Position numbers and translations under genes: made by a program
Notes under the pieces: model-generated
The model's input: only the letters and a program-made list of their open reading frames with translations
Databases searched by the model: none
Told to the model about the DNA's origin: nothing
Origin: Actinernus sp. WN-2022
Taxonomy: Eukaryota; Cnidaria; Anthozoa; Actiniaria; Actinernidae
Direction of reading: 5' to 3'
Assembly (NCBI GenBank): GCA_030867875.1
Contig: JAOWCC010001634.1
Location: forward strand, 99,737,321 to 99,801,320
Length of the DNA stretch: 64,000 bases
Shown: one piece after another, positions 16,640 to 28,551 of the stretch
How positions within the stretch are numbered: the first letter of the stretch is position 1
How the letters are laid out: each line of letters begins with the position of its first letter

Positions 16640-19600
16640 ATACATTTGCCCTCTAGTTGGTAAAAAAGGGAAAAACAGGTGGCGAGGAAGCCTAGAAACT
16701 ATAAAAGATTAGGCTTCCTCGTTACAGTCAACAGTATGCTATTACGATTGAGAAGGAACTCTTTAAGAGATTTTTTAAAGCTTGTGAAAGAAGAAGAGTT
16801 TATTAATGAGACAGGTAAAGAATTCCACACTTTAGGCCTTGATGAAGAATAGTAAATTGTTTGATATTTGTTCTACAGAGATGGGATCGATAATCAGTGG
16901 CATATGGCCTAGTGTTGTAATCATGGACTTGCTGGTTGGTCAGGAAGAGATTTTGGAAGGTCGAAGGAAGGAAATGATTGTGATATGAATACATAAAATT
17001 AGCAGTAACAAGAGTATTGACAGTATAAATATCTAGAATCTTAAATTGCTTGAACAATGGAGCAGTGTGAACTAAACGTTTTTGTAAGAGGAAAATAGAG
17101 TTTAAGTTGGAGGGATACGTAGAGGACCAAACGATATTGCAGTAGTTAATATAGGGATATACAAGGGTGTAGTAAAGAGACAGCAACGATTTTGACGTTA
17201 GGAAAAAGCGTGATTTGTTAATGATACCGATAGATTTGGACATCTCCTTTGACACATTATTAATATGAGACTTCCATGAGAAATGTTGGTCGATATAAAC
17301 ATATCAAACAAAGAGTGTCGATTTAGAGGTCTGGGACCTAGAAACCGCCATTTTGAATGTCGTGGCAGCTCTTCCAAATATGGAATATGGAATTTTCCTA
17401 ATATGGAAGAGGCCGCGGGAAGTTCAAAACGACACTTTTGCTTGCTATTTTATTGATATGCACCCAGAAACTTGGCCACTTCTACTAGCTTTATTTGTAT
17501 ATTTTCCATGATTATCGGATTATAGACATTAATTTTCTTCTGTTTAGGGTGAAAAATCATATAATTTGTTTTAGATATGTTTAGTGACAGTTTATTTGCT
17601 TCAAACCAGTCCATAAATTTCACAAGCCATTATTCATAATATTTATTAACTGGCTAGGGTCTTTTTGGGAACAAAAATATTAAAATGCTTGTGTCATCCG
17701 CAAAGAGTAGCGACTGAGTCAGGGTAGACACATTTGGAAGATCATTGATGTCAATAATGAACAATAGTGAACCGAGTATAGACCTTTGGGGAACCCCGCA
17801 AACGATAGACTGATAGTGAGAGCTGGCTTGACCAAATTGGACGAATTGTTTTCGGTTTGTCAGGTAGCTCACAAGCCAGTCAAAGCCACACCGCGAATAC
17901 CATAATGCTGAAGTTTATCAAATAATATTTGATGGTTAATTGTGTCGAACGCTTTAGATAGGTCAAGGAAAATTCCCACAGTAATCTCATTTCGATCTAA
18001 TGACGTTGCAATATGGTTTATCAAACGGACTAGGGCTAGCGCGGTTGAATGATTTTTGCGGAATCCAAACTGATTCTCGAAAAATACATTGTGATTATTT
18101 AAAAATTCAATCAGCCGATTATACATGATTCTCTCAAACAATTTTAGAAAAGGCCGGAAGAATCGGTCTATAGTTGGTAAAACATTCCGGATCGTCCGCT
18201 TTGAATATTGGAATAACTTTAGCTGTTTTTAGAGAGTTTGGGAAAGAACCAGTTTTTAGTGACAAGTTGATTATACTTACAAGAGGTTGCGATATGTAAA
18301 TAAAGGATGGTTAATAATTTTGATAGGTATATTGTCATATCCTGAAGCCTTATTAATATTAAATGTTTTTATGATGTCTTGGAGTTCTTCAGAGGTCACT
18401 TCTTTCAGACAAAGAGCCTCGGGATACGAACCAGTTAGCGCAATAAGCGCATCCTTGTGCGAGGTATTTGCTAAGGTTCATTAGGACCAATGTTCGTGAA
18501 GTAATCACAAAAACAGTTTGCAATCTCAGCATGGTTTGTAATCGTTTTACCATTGTTTATAAATTGAGCTGGATAAGCTAATTTGCTTTTTCGTTTATTG
18601 TGGCTTCATTTAAAACTTTCCATGTTTCTTTCAAATTTGTATTAGCCTTTTCTAGTTTTGTGTCAATAATTTATTTTTGCAAGTCTGATCACATGGTTTA
18701 GTTTATTCTTGTATGTTTTATATTTACTTTCCCGATCTGTGTCTGGTTATTAAGATATTGTTTATAAAGTTTCGTTTTCTTGTTAATTGATTTGGCAAGG
18801 CCTTTACTCAGCCAGGGATTCCGAAATGTTTTTTTTTTTTTTACCTTTGAGAACTTTGATAGGAAAACTCTTATTGTAGAACTCAGTATATTTACAAAGA
18901 AATGCATCGTAAGCTGTATCAACGTTGGTATAGGTTAATTTAAGATTCCAGTTGTATTCCCGTAAAAGTTTGTTAAAGGCATCATGTTTTGAATGTTAAA
19001 ATCGCGAATAAGGACACGATCCTTGATTTTAGATGACTTGTGGATACTGTCATTGTAAGTGAGTGAAAAGACTGGTAAGTGATCCGACAGATCGTTAATT
19101 ACGAGGCCATTGTTAGAACGAGCTGAAATATTCTTCGTAAATATATTGTCAATAAGCGTGGCGCTATGCGATGTAAGTCGCGTCGGTACCCTTGTAATTA
19201 AGGGAAAAGCATGTGAGAGAACATGTCAATGAATGTACTCGTAGTGGAGTGTTGATCATACTTTAGAAGGTCTAAATTAAAATCTCCCATTACGTAATAC
19301 AGTTTGTTTTCTTTAGAGACACAAGCTAGTAATTGCTGAACGCATTCCATGAATTCATCCAAATTTGGGGTCGGGGGCGATAAATTGTGCCAATAATTAT
19401 GTTTTTGCCATTAGGAATTTCAATCTCAGCAAAAACTGATTCTAGGACATTGTTAGAATAGCATAGGTCGGTTCTTATTTTAGAATTTAGATCTTCCCGT
19501 ATATAAGTCCAACTCCACCGGCTCTAGATCTTGACGTTCTATTGGTTGAAATAAACTTATAACCAGAAATGTCTACCAAGTCGGGATTACTATAGTTGCA
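16640..19600 (-). mobile_element. Non-LTR retrotransposon (CR1/jockey-like), 5'-truncated, inactive
   Basis: Read right to left: endonuclease (TNRTSRSRAGGVGLYI near 19545, VMGDFNLDLLKYD near 19290, ATLIDNIFTKN then SDHLPVF near 19080), a basic linker, and reverse transcriptase. The transcriptase shows [31 protein letters not shown] (about 17960) and [20 protein letters not shown], then [13 protein letters not shown] (about 17700) with the catalytic ADD. The C-terminal part is at 17255-16803. The chain is broken by frameshifts near 18180, 17870 and 17650, and by an inserted MITE at 17297-17454. The 5' edge is lost near 19600. Confidence 0.88.
17297..17454. mobile_element. 158-bp MITE inserted in the LINE with GATAT target duplication
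   Basis: GATAT occurs at 17292-17296 and again at 17455-17459. Removing the insert and one GATAT restores a continuous reverse-transcriptase phrase (FWVHIDQHFSWK). The ends show imperfect inverted similarity (CAAAGAGTGTCG versus CAAAAGTGTCG). The interior has TCTTCCAAATATGG and CCATATTAGGAAA-like arms. Confidence 0.85.
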
Positions 19601-19937
19601 GCTGTGCCGATATTTTTATAACTCCGGTGCCGAGTTCCTCTGCAACATCGTACCTCCCAAATTTTGAATTGGATTTTAACGTGTTGTTTGGAATTGGGTC
19701 GGAAACTGAGGAGGCTAAACTGTTAAAATAGGGCGAAGCAGAAACCGAAGAGAGCAAATGGTGTAAAACACAAAGAATTTCGGTTTCGAGAACCATTACG
19801 GATACTGAATTGGAGAAATACCCCAAAATACAAAACGGCAAACGCAGTAGGCCGTAAGGACATCCGAGGACATTGCCGTCACCATCAACGGATCTCTAAT
19901 TGATACCGTTTCAAACGAGAAATTACTTGGTGTGCAT
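19601..19937. other. Unassigned intergenic DNA
   Basis: No gene seen beyond the LINE edge. The minus-strand frame 19590-19841 has ordinary composition and no recognised motif. Confidence 0.4.
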
Positions 19938-19977
19938 CATGAAGGGACCAGCTCAAACTTTGAGCTGGTCCCTTCAT
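19938..19977. repeat. Short perfect palindrome
   Basis: ATGAAGGGACCAGCTCAAA and its reverse complement meet at 19957/19958 with almost no loop. It sits directly before the 11-bp repeat array. Confidence 0.85.
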
Positions 19978-19983
19978 GTAGAT

Positions 19984-20245
19984 GTATATTTCCAACACAT
20001 TTCCAACTTATTTCCAGTACATTTGCAACATATTTCCAACCTATTTCCAGCCTATTTCCAGCATATTTCCAACCTATTTCCAGCTTATTTCCAGCATATT
20101 TCCAACAACTTTCCAACAAACGTCCAGCATATTTCCAACCCGTGGAAATGAAATTTACATCCGTTGGAAGTGGGCAAAACCTTGGAAATTCCAACTTCCA
20201 ACTTATTTCCAACATACTGTATTTCCAACATACTTCCAACCCATG
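19984..20245. repeat. 11-bp minisatellite, TATTTCCAACC-like
   Basis: About fifteen units of TATTTCCAACC or TATTTCCAGC run to about 20145, with scattered units to 20245. Because 11 is not a multiple of 3, all three plus frames stay open and read the same peptides (YFQHISNLFP), which creates false reading frames on both strands. Confidence 0.9.
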
Positions 20246-20416
20246 GAAGAGGTCTAGATTTTCCAGTGAGCTAGGCGAGTCGACTTCGTCACATACAGAT
20301 ATCCCGATGTGTCCATCAAGAGTCCAGAGAGAGCAAAGGGTGCCAGTCGAGGATCCGTCAAGAACCTGGAGGTGGTCAAAAGTGCCCAAAACAGTGGAAG
20401 AAGTTCCCAAGCAGTG

Positions 20417-21411
20417 GAGAGAACAAGACGAAACTAACGGAATTTCTTCTTAAGCAATGTTCGGGAGACATCTACGCAGATGGAATCGGAAATCGCCACG
20501 TCTACTTTACCGTTGAAAGCAAGTGCTTCCGTTTATCTGTCGATGATGGCAAGGTTGTTTGTCAAGAGATTCATGAGCTAAATATCAACCACGAAGAAGC
20601 TGACACAAAGATACTTCTCCATGCCAAAGATGCGTCAGAACACGGCGAGACCACTCATAATAAAGTCTCCAGATACAGATGTGGCAATCCAGCTTGTCAT
20701 CTTCGAAGTCAGATACCTGCACGGCTTCTTGTCATGAAGAAAAGCAAAACAAGGAACATCTAGAGATTTTCGCTATAGCCGACAGTGCTGGGCCTCAGCT
20801 GTTTGATGATCTGCCTGGTCTGCACGCTTTCACTGGCTGCGACTCCACCAGCTCGTTTGAGGGCAAAGGAAAGAAGACCGCTCTGAAGCTTTGTCAGAAT
20901 GACCCAGTGGCATGCCAAGGGATGGCAGTGCTTGGACGATCATTTGAAATGGATGGAGTCCCTTTCTCTGAGTGCGAGAAGTTCGTTTGCAAGATGTATG
21001 GATGGTCGGATCAGCCTGACGTTAACGAGTGTCGCTATGTTACGTTTTGCGCAAAGCAAGGTCAGTCACATAGTCTTCCACCATGTTAAGACACACGAAG
21101 CGTGCGAACTACCAAGCTGCTGTCTGGCGACGTGCACTGGAAGAAAATCCCGACGTTCCATCACCCGAGGTCACAGATGGCTAATCGCAGAAGCTGATAT
21201 TGAAATCGACTGGATGTCCCTACCTCCTGCACCCGAGGCATTACTCGAGCTTATACTGTGTGGATGTACTGGGATCTGTTCAACGGGCCACTGCACGTAC
21301 AAGAGGAATGGTCTGTCCTGTACAGATGCATGCCAGTGCGGTGAAAAATGCGAGAATCCTCAAAACATGTGGAAAGACAATGCTGAGGACAGCGAAGAGG
21401 ATGAAGAATAG
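20417..21411 (+). pseudogene. Frameshifted multicopy gene with EEADT, SPDTDV and TGCD motifs
   Basis: Three consecutive frames spell one protein. The first (20417 to about 20660) reads GENKTKLTEFLLKQCSGD and then INHEEADTKILLHAK. The second (about 20660-21090) reads KSPDTDVAIQLVIFEVRYLHG, FDDLPGLHAFTGCDSTSSF and GKGKKTALKL. The third (to the TAG at about 21409) carries a Cys-rich end with PAPEALLELILCGCTGIC and CTDACQCGEKC. I recall this order from a very abundant repeat-encoded family in corals and molluscs. The acidic EEADT and DTD pairs and a GCD turn suggest a PIN/FEN-like nuclease fold, which is my inference. Frameshifts and an internal stop (TGA after RYLHGFLS) show it is dead. Confidence 0.65.
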
Positions 21412-22880
21412 TGAGACATGCTGAGGGAAAAGATTACTGGACATCGCTAGACATTCTATGGTTTCTGAGAAATCCTGAAACCGGAAATAAACGAGTCTTC
21501 AGTTGCCTGCTTATTGTTCACGGTAAATGACGTCATTAAACGGCCTTCTTGTCGATTGAACCACTTGAGCACCGTTTTATGACCCAACCATATATAACAG
21601 TAATTTCTAACGCTAAATGCATCGTTTCAGTTCGAAATAACCCTATACCACACATAGTTATTACGAAATACTCAATCCGGAAGTAGATTTGTTGTCGCTT
21701 CCGGTTTGGCTCAGTTGTCTAAAACTGGACTTTTTGTCTTTCTCAGTGCGTATTTTCGCAGTTTCTGTGTAAGAAATGATTTTAAAAGTAAGCAAATAGC
21801 ATATGTGATTAAAACTTTCTAGTTTGAAATGCTTAATTAAGGTAATTGTAAATGTTTATTTCCTTTTTGGCTGCCATCACTACTAATTAGCATAAAAAAA
21901 AAAAAACTTTACGAAATTAAGCATTTTTACTGATTCTGTCATGATTATTTGCCTGCAGATTACTATTAACGTAGAACCAATTAGGTTTGGATGAAGTTTT
22001 GCCAGTAAAAACTTGGGGAAAATAATGAAGAATGCAGCACAGTGAAATTTCGATGCAAAGGAGTATGGGTTGTTTAGGCCAGGTTACCAAGGCCTTTGGA
22101 GAATTTTTCCGCTGTTAACAAACAGATTCGTGATCAGTGGGCTCTACGCTTTAAAATGATACCAAGAACAGCTTGCCACCCGGCCCGGGGGTGCAGCCAA
22201 CTTGCCAAATTCCAGGTTTGGCCACTAGACATGTTACCTACTACCAGAAACTTGCAATGTGAAATTTGGCTCGATATAGAATAGAGTTGACCCAGGTAGA
22301 CGAGTTATCCCTTGCGTAGCATTTACAAGGGCAAAACATCGCCATAGTGCTAGGGTAATCCTTAGCTCACAGACAGAGTAACCCTAGCGCTATCTAGGGT
22401 CACTAGGGTAGACTGGGCAGCCGAGTTAAGTTGTTCAGCCTGCTTGTAAACACATCGCTAAACAAAAGAGGAAATGTTCCAGCACTAGGGTAACCCTATG
22501 ATACTAGATATGATACTAGATATTCCTCAAGAGATAATTTGTCCAGACCAACAATAAGAACAAACTATTGCTATTTTCATTTCGATATTTTGCCACTAGA
22601 GTATGGGAAGAAATTACACCTAACATCAAACAATTGGGAAAATGGAAATTTAAGAAAGACCGTACCACAAAAAAATATTGTTAGAAACGTAGAATTCCTT
22701 CTCTTTTTTTTTCATTTTATATCCTTCTACTGTTTGTCATCATGCCGAATTGCCAACATGCTGCTTGCCTGAATTTTCTTAGACTATTACTATTTCTTGA
22801 TGCCGCAGAGACCAACTCGAAAGCTTTCATTGCTACTTTGTCTCTGTACACTCATATGTAATTAAGATATCAGGTAAAAA
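21412..22880. other. Intergenic DNA, no gene recognised
   Basis: Contains a poly-A stretch (21894-21906) and, between about 22290 and 22505, several copies of CTAGGGTNACCCTA-type short palindromes. No protein frame with recognisable motifs. Confidence 0.4.
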
Positions 22881-23075
22881 ATTAACTGATCGACATTTGA
22901 GGGATGTAGCTGTGCTGGGAAGCGTGCAATCGTGTTTTTAGTTTTCCATACATTCGTCTGTAAAAACGAGTCAAAGTCCGTGGGAAGATTTACAGACAAT
23001 GAATGGAAAATTGAAAACACGATTGCACGCTTCCCAGAACAGCTACATCCCTCAACTCAAAATGTCGGAATTAAC
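22881..23075. mobile_element. Foldback element, about 80-bp arms
   Basis: The left arm (about 22881-22964, with GAGGGATGTAGCTGTGCTGG and GCGTGCAATCGTGTTTTTAG) pairs with the right arm (about 22990-23075) around a 25-base centre. It has no coding capacity. Confidence 0.85.
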
Positions 23076-23253
23076 CGCGTACTAGTCTATTCAGTATCTC
23101 CATGTAAACAGGCCCTAAGGGAGCTTTGTCTGCAACGCGCGCACGGTCTACTATCGATCCGCGATAGATGGGCGAGTTTGCCGATAGACAGCGGCTGGGT
23201 TATGCTATTAAATATGGTATGTTCTCCTTTCTGCTAGCGTACCCAGTACTTTT

Positions 23254-24310
23254 CACGTTGGGCTAGGATGGGTGTAAAATGTGTCATTTGAGCATATCTT
23301 CACCGTCTTTAAGTCATTCGTCGTGAAAATTGGGCTGGCATCTGGGCTGGGACAATTAAAACAAATATTTTGATATTCATTTTGTGATAAAATTTAAATC
23401 GATGACGTCACAATCGATGATGTCATAATATTGATGTTTTCTTAAATGTCGTATTTCTTAAATATCGACTTCCTTTACATAGGGGTATTGATAGATATAC
23501 TCGAGACGTCTTCAACACTGAAAACCGTTTGTCGCTACGACGTAAATTAGCTGAGATATGATTTTTTGAATATATTATATAAATTCTGTCAAAAACCTGC
23601 TGTGGAAGGGTAAGTTCCCCCGGATTTCAGTAAATTAAATCTAATCAATAATTGTCACATGTGTGGTACCAAATTGTACCGATACCTTGTCAAAAATATC
23701 ACCAAGCTATCGGAGAATAAGGAGAATGATTTTTTTTCACTCAAACCTTTTTCAATCCTAAGTTAATGCACAAAACTTGTCTGTGACGTCATCCAATGTG
23801 TGACGTCATAATTTAACAATTGCAAATATTTTCGTTATGAGGTTGAAATCCAAAAATCTAAAACGACAGTATTGTGCCCTACCGGCTAGCCTTAAATACC
23901 AAACAAGAGTTGACTTAATCCAATCAAACATAGAACAAAGTGAACGAACGGGTATTTCCCTGTCTGTTTGTACTATAAGTCTGGTTCAGGGGGGGGCATG
24001 TATAATTCACTCAACATGTGATATCTCGATGAATTTTGCTCGTATCAAGAAACGGTTTGCGGCTTTCATCATCTCTTGAGAAGCTCCTTCAAACCAGCTA
24101 TAGAAATTATACATATGTTAAACTTTTTAATACGGTGATGTATTGACGTCATCGATTGTGACGTCATCATTTTAAATTTTCTCACAAAATGAATATAAGA
24201 ATAGTTGCCTTAATTGTCCCAGCCCAGATGCCAATCTTCACGACGAATGACTTAAAGACGGTGAAGATATGCTCAAATGATACATTTTACACCTATCCTA
24301 GCCCAACGTG
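23254..24310. mobile_element. 1.06-kb non-autonomous TIR element
   Basis: The first and last roughly 175 bases are reverse complements with about 8 percent mismatch by eye: CACGTTGGGCTAGGATGGGT at the left edge and ATCCTAGCCCAACGTG at the right edge. Both ends include paired TGACGTCA sites around ATCGAT. No transposase frame is present. A target duplication is not obvious (TTTT left, TATA right). Confidence 0.85.
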
Positions 24311-24689
24311 TATATAATTTTACAACATAACCTTTGTCGTTTAAAAAGAGCTACTGGTATCAACTACTGATGGTACACTGCTTTTGAAGTGTTTTAGACA
24401 ATCATTATTTCGAGTCAATTCAACTAAGAGTATCTCGTACGCCACACTACTTATCAGACGCTCTCAACAAAATTATAGTTTGAAATCCACGAGTTGCCCT
24501 TACGGTCCCTATGTTTTGCTCTGTCGCCGTTATGGGAGATTGAGTATTGATCATTTGAGATAATTTCCAATTTCATTTCATTTCCATTTTCAATTCGGCT
24601 TTGATTGCACTGTGACCCCATGTTCGAAAGTTCAACGGTGCTTTGCCCGTGCTCAAAACGTCACCCAGTATGTGACAGTGATCGTTTGT

Positions 24690-25505
24690 TGATGTAAATT
24701 ACCTATCAAGCTATCGTTTTGTTATAGTTCACCACCAAAATTTGGCGCGTTTTAATAACATCAAATTTCCAAGGGAAGCTATCGGCCGATAGTTCCGAGA
24801 CAAACACACTCTATTTGTCGTTATTTGTCGTTATTGTTCATCACAAAATTATCTTCTACTCTCAGTGGGCAGTATTATACAAATAGACTGTGTCCGTCGA
24901 GGAACTAACTATCGGCTGATAGTTGCCCGCGGAAATTTGATGTTCTTAAAACAAATATAAGCAAGTTCGAGGGCTGATATGCTAGTTTTAAGAACATTAA
25001 ATTTCCAAGGGAAACTATGAGCCGATAGGTCCGAGACAGACACAGTCTATTTGCGTTATTGTTCAACACAAAATTGTCTTTCGTGCTCAGCGGGCACTAT
25101 CGCCTGATAGTTTGCATCCGCGGATGACAACTAACACGTCACGTGTCCGCTTTTGACCAATGAGCGCGCGCCAAAATTTTGTGGTGAACTATTTGCCTCC
25201 GCGGACAACAACTATCAAGTCACGTGATCGCTTTTAGCCAATGAGCGCGCGCCAATTTATTGTGGTGAACTATAACGCCTGATAGTTTGCATCCGCGGAC
25301 GACAACTATCACGTTACGTGATCGCCTTTGGCCAATGAGCGCACGCCAAAATTTTGTGGTGAACGCTTCCCTTCAGAAATTTGATGTTCTTAAAACTAGC
25401 ATATAAGCTCTCGAACTGCGTACTCTGGCTTATATTTGTTTTAAGAACATCAAATATCTGCGGGCAACTATAAGCCGATAGTTCCTCGACGGACACACTA
25501 TTTGT
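24690..25505. repeat. Cluster of inverted and direct repeats around GCGCGCCAAAATTTTGTGGTGAAC
   Basis: Units containing TATCGGCCGATAGTTCC, ATTTGATGTTCTTAAAA, CCGCGGACGACAACTATCACG and CCAATGAGCGCGCGCCAA recur three to four times in both orientations. Outer arms (about 24730-24800 and 25410-25490) pair. I read it as several related foldbacks inserted into each other. No gene. Confidence 0.8.
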
Positions 25506-26485
25506 ATATTTAACCCATCAAATATTTTCTCTTGCGCGTGATTGGTTGAATGCGTCACGTGACCCGATATTTTCTCTCCGTGAGCGGGAAATATCAGCGA
25601 ATACACCCCCTGTGAGCGTATAAGCGCGCATCAAAGAAAATATTTGAAGGATGATAACAACAATAACCTACATTGTGGCGTCGAAATATGCCCTGATATT
25701 TCGTCCGCGGACATTATCTGATCCGAGAAGAGAACAGTTCCCGAGAGCGAAGCTGCCGTGAGCAAATGTCCAAGGACAAATATCAGGGCATATTTAGACG
25801 CCACAATAAACACTTAATGACTGGCCCCGAGGGAATCAGTTTTGTTTCCCCTCGATCCTCGATGTTCCCCTCGACTCCATCTCGACTCCATCTCGGGGAA
25901 CATCGAGGATCTCGGGGAAACAAAACTCACTGATTCCCGAAGGGACAGTCATTAGGTGATTTGTTATATAGACATAAGTTATACTACCTGATACGAGCGA
26001 GGTTTGTCGTGTTCTCTTCGGGAAGCTGCTTTTCAACTCAAAACGCTGCCAGCGTTGCTACGGCATTTTTAGCATCGTTTTGTGTCTTTCTTGCATCCTT
26101 TTTTAGCTACCAATTTCTCTCTCTTGCGCTTCATAAAGATGTAAATTGTTTCTTTGGAGCTGGTTCCATTTTGAATGCTTTCTTTCGACGAAAACTGGTC
26201 AGCTTTTGATGAAGATCTAGACATTTTGGTAAACAAATATTTCCCGCCTTTAGCTAGCCAGTGTCGCGCGCGACACATCACACCATCTTCTGTCACGATG
26301 TGATCACGTGGCGGCGAGAAACATTGGATTTTGATGACTGTCACGTGACCCTGAATCAGCCAATTAGAGCGTGTGTTGTGTCTGGAAAACTTATGGCTAT
26401 GTAACAATGTAGGTTATTGTCGTCATCATCCTTCAAATATTTTCTTTGACGCGCGCTTATACGCTCACAGGCGGTGTATTTAACA
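25506..26485. mobile_element. Nested foldbacks, 75-bp outer arms
   Basis: The outer arms (about 25597-25675 and 26403-26483, GAGCGTATAAGCGCGC and CTTCAAATATTTTCTTTGA) are reverse complements. Inside lie a second palindrome (25675-25805, AAATATGCCCTGATATTT with GGCATATTTAGACGCC) and a third (25818-25958, around CTCGGGGAACATCGAGGA). None keeps a gene. Confidence 0.8.
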
Positions 26486-27640
26486 ATTATTCACTGAAGT
26501 CGAAGTGACTATTGGTGAATATTTACCGAGACGAAGTCGAGGTAAATATTCACCAATAGTCACTGAGACTGAAGTGAATAATTGTTTTAGTATAATTTCA
26601 TCAGTGAATATCAGAGAAATTAAAACTAGAAATTATTAGTCTGACTTCCGACTCTTTTATAAGTTTTACAAGCGCGCGTGACAGGATAGTTGTGTGACAA
26701 CATTTGCATAATCACATGCCGCTACGGTTCACTGCACAAACCGACTCGACAGGAGACTTGCAGGGACTACAAGAATGGATTTGCTAAAGTCAGAGAAATA
26801 ACGAAAAGGAGTCCAAATGCACACTAGAATTCAAGTTGAAGCAGCAGTACTCACTTTTGAGTCCTCGAACCGTGTTACAAAGAGAGGAAATGCAGCGAAA
26901 ATGAGTGGAAGTGGGCAAACTCGGCTGACTGAAAATCTGCCACGGCGAGTGCAAATTTATCGAAAGGAACCGCTTTCATGAGTTCACTCCAAGTCCAAAG
27001 GACGAATTTGCTGGAAACTACAAACTACAGTTTGTAGCTTTGTGGATAATAGCCATCACAGAATCAAAGACAATGGTAAATCAAGAGACAAATGATTTCG
27101 GTATGAGATAAAACTTGAAAACACACCGAGACGGCTAGAGCGGCGAGAGAAGAGCATAACAGCAACCGGCTTCCTGAATGAAAACTAGAACTCGTTGTTT
27201 TTCTATCAAGAACCACGGGGAAAATAACTCAAGTAAGTACACTCTTTTTAAGTCGAACAGTTCCAAAGTCTCGTTGTATTATTTATTGCTCTAAGTAGAC
27301 GTTATTTCAGTTGTGATTCACGAGGACCGAATAAACTCAACCCCGGCCAAAACTCGTAAGTAAACTTTGTTTGTGACGGCTTATGGATTAAAATAAGCTT
27401 CAAGTTTAGCCATACTTATTTAGTTGCTTCTTTAGTGGGTTTTGGAAAAGCTTTTTCTTTCATATTATTTATTTATTCGTGAGAAACATCAGTAAATATG
27501 CGAGCGGCCATTTTGGTAAATGCCTTGTATGTTATATTCACCTCCAGGCGCTCTGGAGGTGAATATAGCGACGTATGACGTAATTCTCGACCAATCAGAG
27601 CACGGGAATCTCTATATTCACTGATGAAATTATACTAATC
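26486..27640. other. Repeat-derived DNA, no gene
   Basis: A 45-bp palindrome (26490-26580, TATTCACTGAAGTCGAAGTGA against its reverse) and a shorter one at 27537-27568 (TTCACCTCCAGGCGCTCTGGAGGTGAA) flank unassigned sequence. The segment right of 27640 is an inverted relative of 25520-25590 and 24780-24830. Confidence 0.6.
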
Positions 27641-28340
27641 GCTGATATTTTCCGCTCGCGGAGAGAAGATATCGGGTCACGTGACGCTTTCAACCAATCA
27701 CGCGCGAGGGAATTTTTTTTATGGGTTATAAGAACATCATATTTCCGCCGATAGTTATAGGCGATAGTTCCTTTGACGGACACACTATTCGCTGCTCGCT
27801 GAGAGCGGAAGACAATTTCGTGTTGAACAATAATGTTGTCTCGGGACTACCATCTGATTGTCCCTTCACACAAACACTTTATTTTTTAAATAGTTTGAAA
27901 TGTAATATATATATATAACTGAGTATACGGAGTAGTTAAGATTGTAAAAACATTTTATCTGCTACTCGGAGTTTCACGTGTTACAAGCAAGACGTTGTTA
28001 CAAGCAACACGTGTTACAAGCAAGGAAGTTCGATATCGTGGGCTAAAGCAGCGAAAGGCGAATTAGCAGAGTATAATAAAAAAAGGTAAGCGTTGTCCTA
28101 ATAAAGAAATAAATTAATTAATTAATCATTCAAATTTGTCAGGGTTTTTTTTCGGCTGTCCGGCCGACAAATACAGTAATTACATTGAGGGAGTAGAATT
28201 TTACATAGAGGTTTCCTTAATTATTTTCAAATGCAAAAATAAAAGAAGTGGAACAAACAAAACACAGTCAAAGTAAAAAGTAAAATTAGATAATAGCATT
28301 TGCTCTTTTATTTTCATTAATTTGACTTAGAACTTCTATA
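27641..28340. other. Repeat-derived and unassigned DNA
   Basis: To about 27840 this repeats, inverted, the GGGTCACGTGAC/ CCAATCACGCGCG segment of 25520-25590 and the GATAGTTCC segment of the 24.7-25.5 kb cluster. The rest shows only a short TTACAAGCAA duplication near 27980-28020. Confidence 0.5.
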
Positions 28341-28551
28341 GCAACTACAAAATCATTAACTTCTCAAAATTCACAAACTGACACCACTGATATTTTTATC
28401 CTCATCGTGACTAACTCAATTGACAAAAGTATTCAGTGCTATTGAACGGGTGATTGAATACTTTTGTCAATTGAGTTAGTCACGATGAGAGATAAAAAAT
28501 ATCAGTGGTGTCAGTTTATGAATTTTGAGAAGTTAATGATTTTGTAGTTGC
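28341..28551. mobile_element. Palindrome with about 96-bp arms
   Basis: The left arm 28341-28435 and right arm 28455-28551 are nearly perfect reverse complements (GCAACTACAAAATCATTAAC against GTTAATGATTTTGTAGTTGC), with a 19-base centre. There are only a few mismatches and small gaps. Confidence 0.92.

Noticed and set aside
19937..20410. 157-residue minus-strand frame with WKYAGN repeats
   Set aside because: Produced by the 11-bp minisatellite, which is open in several frames.
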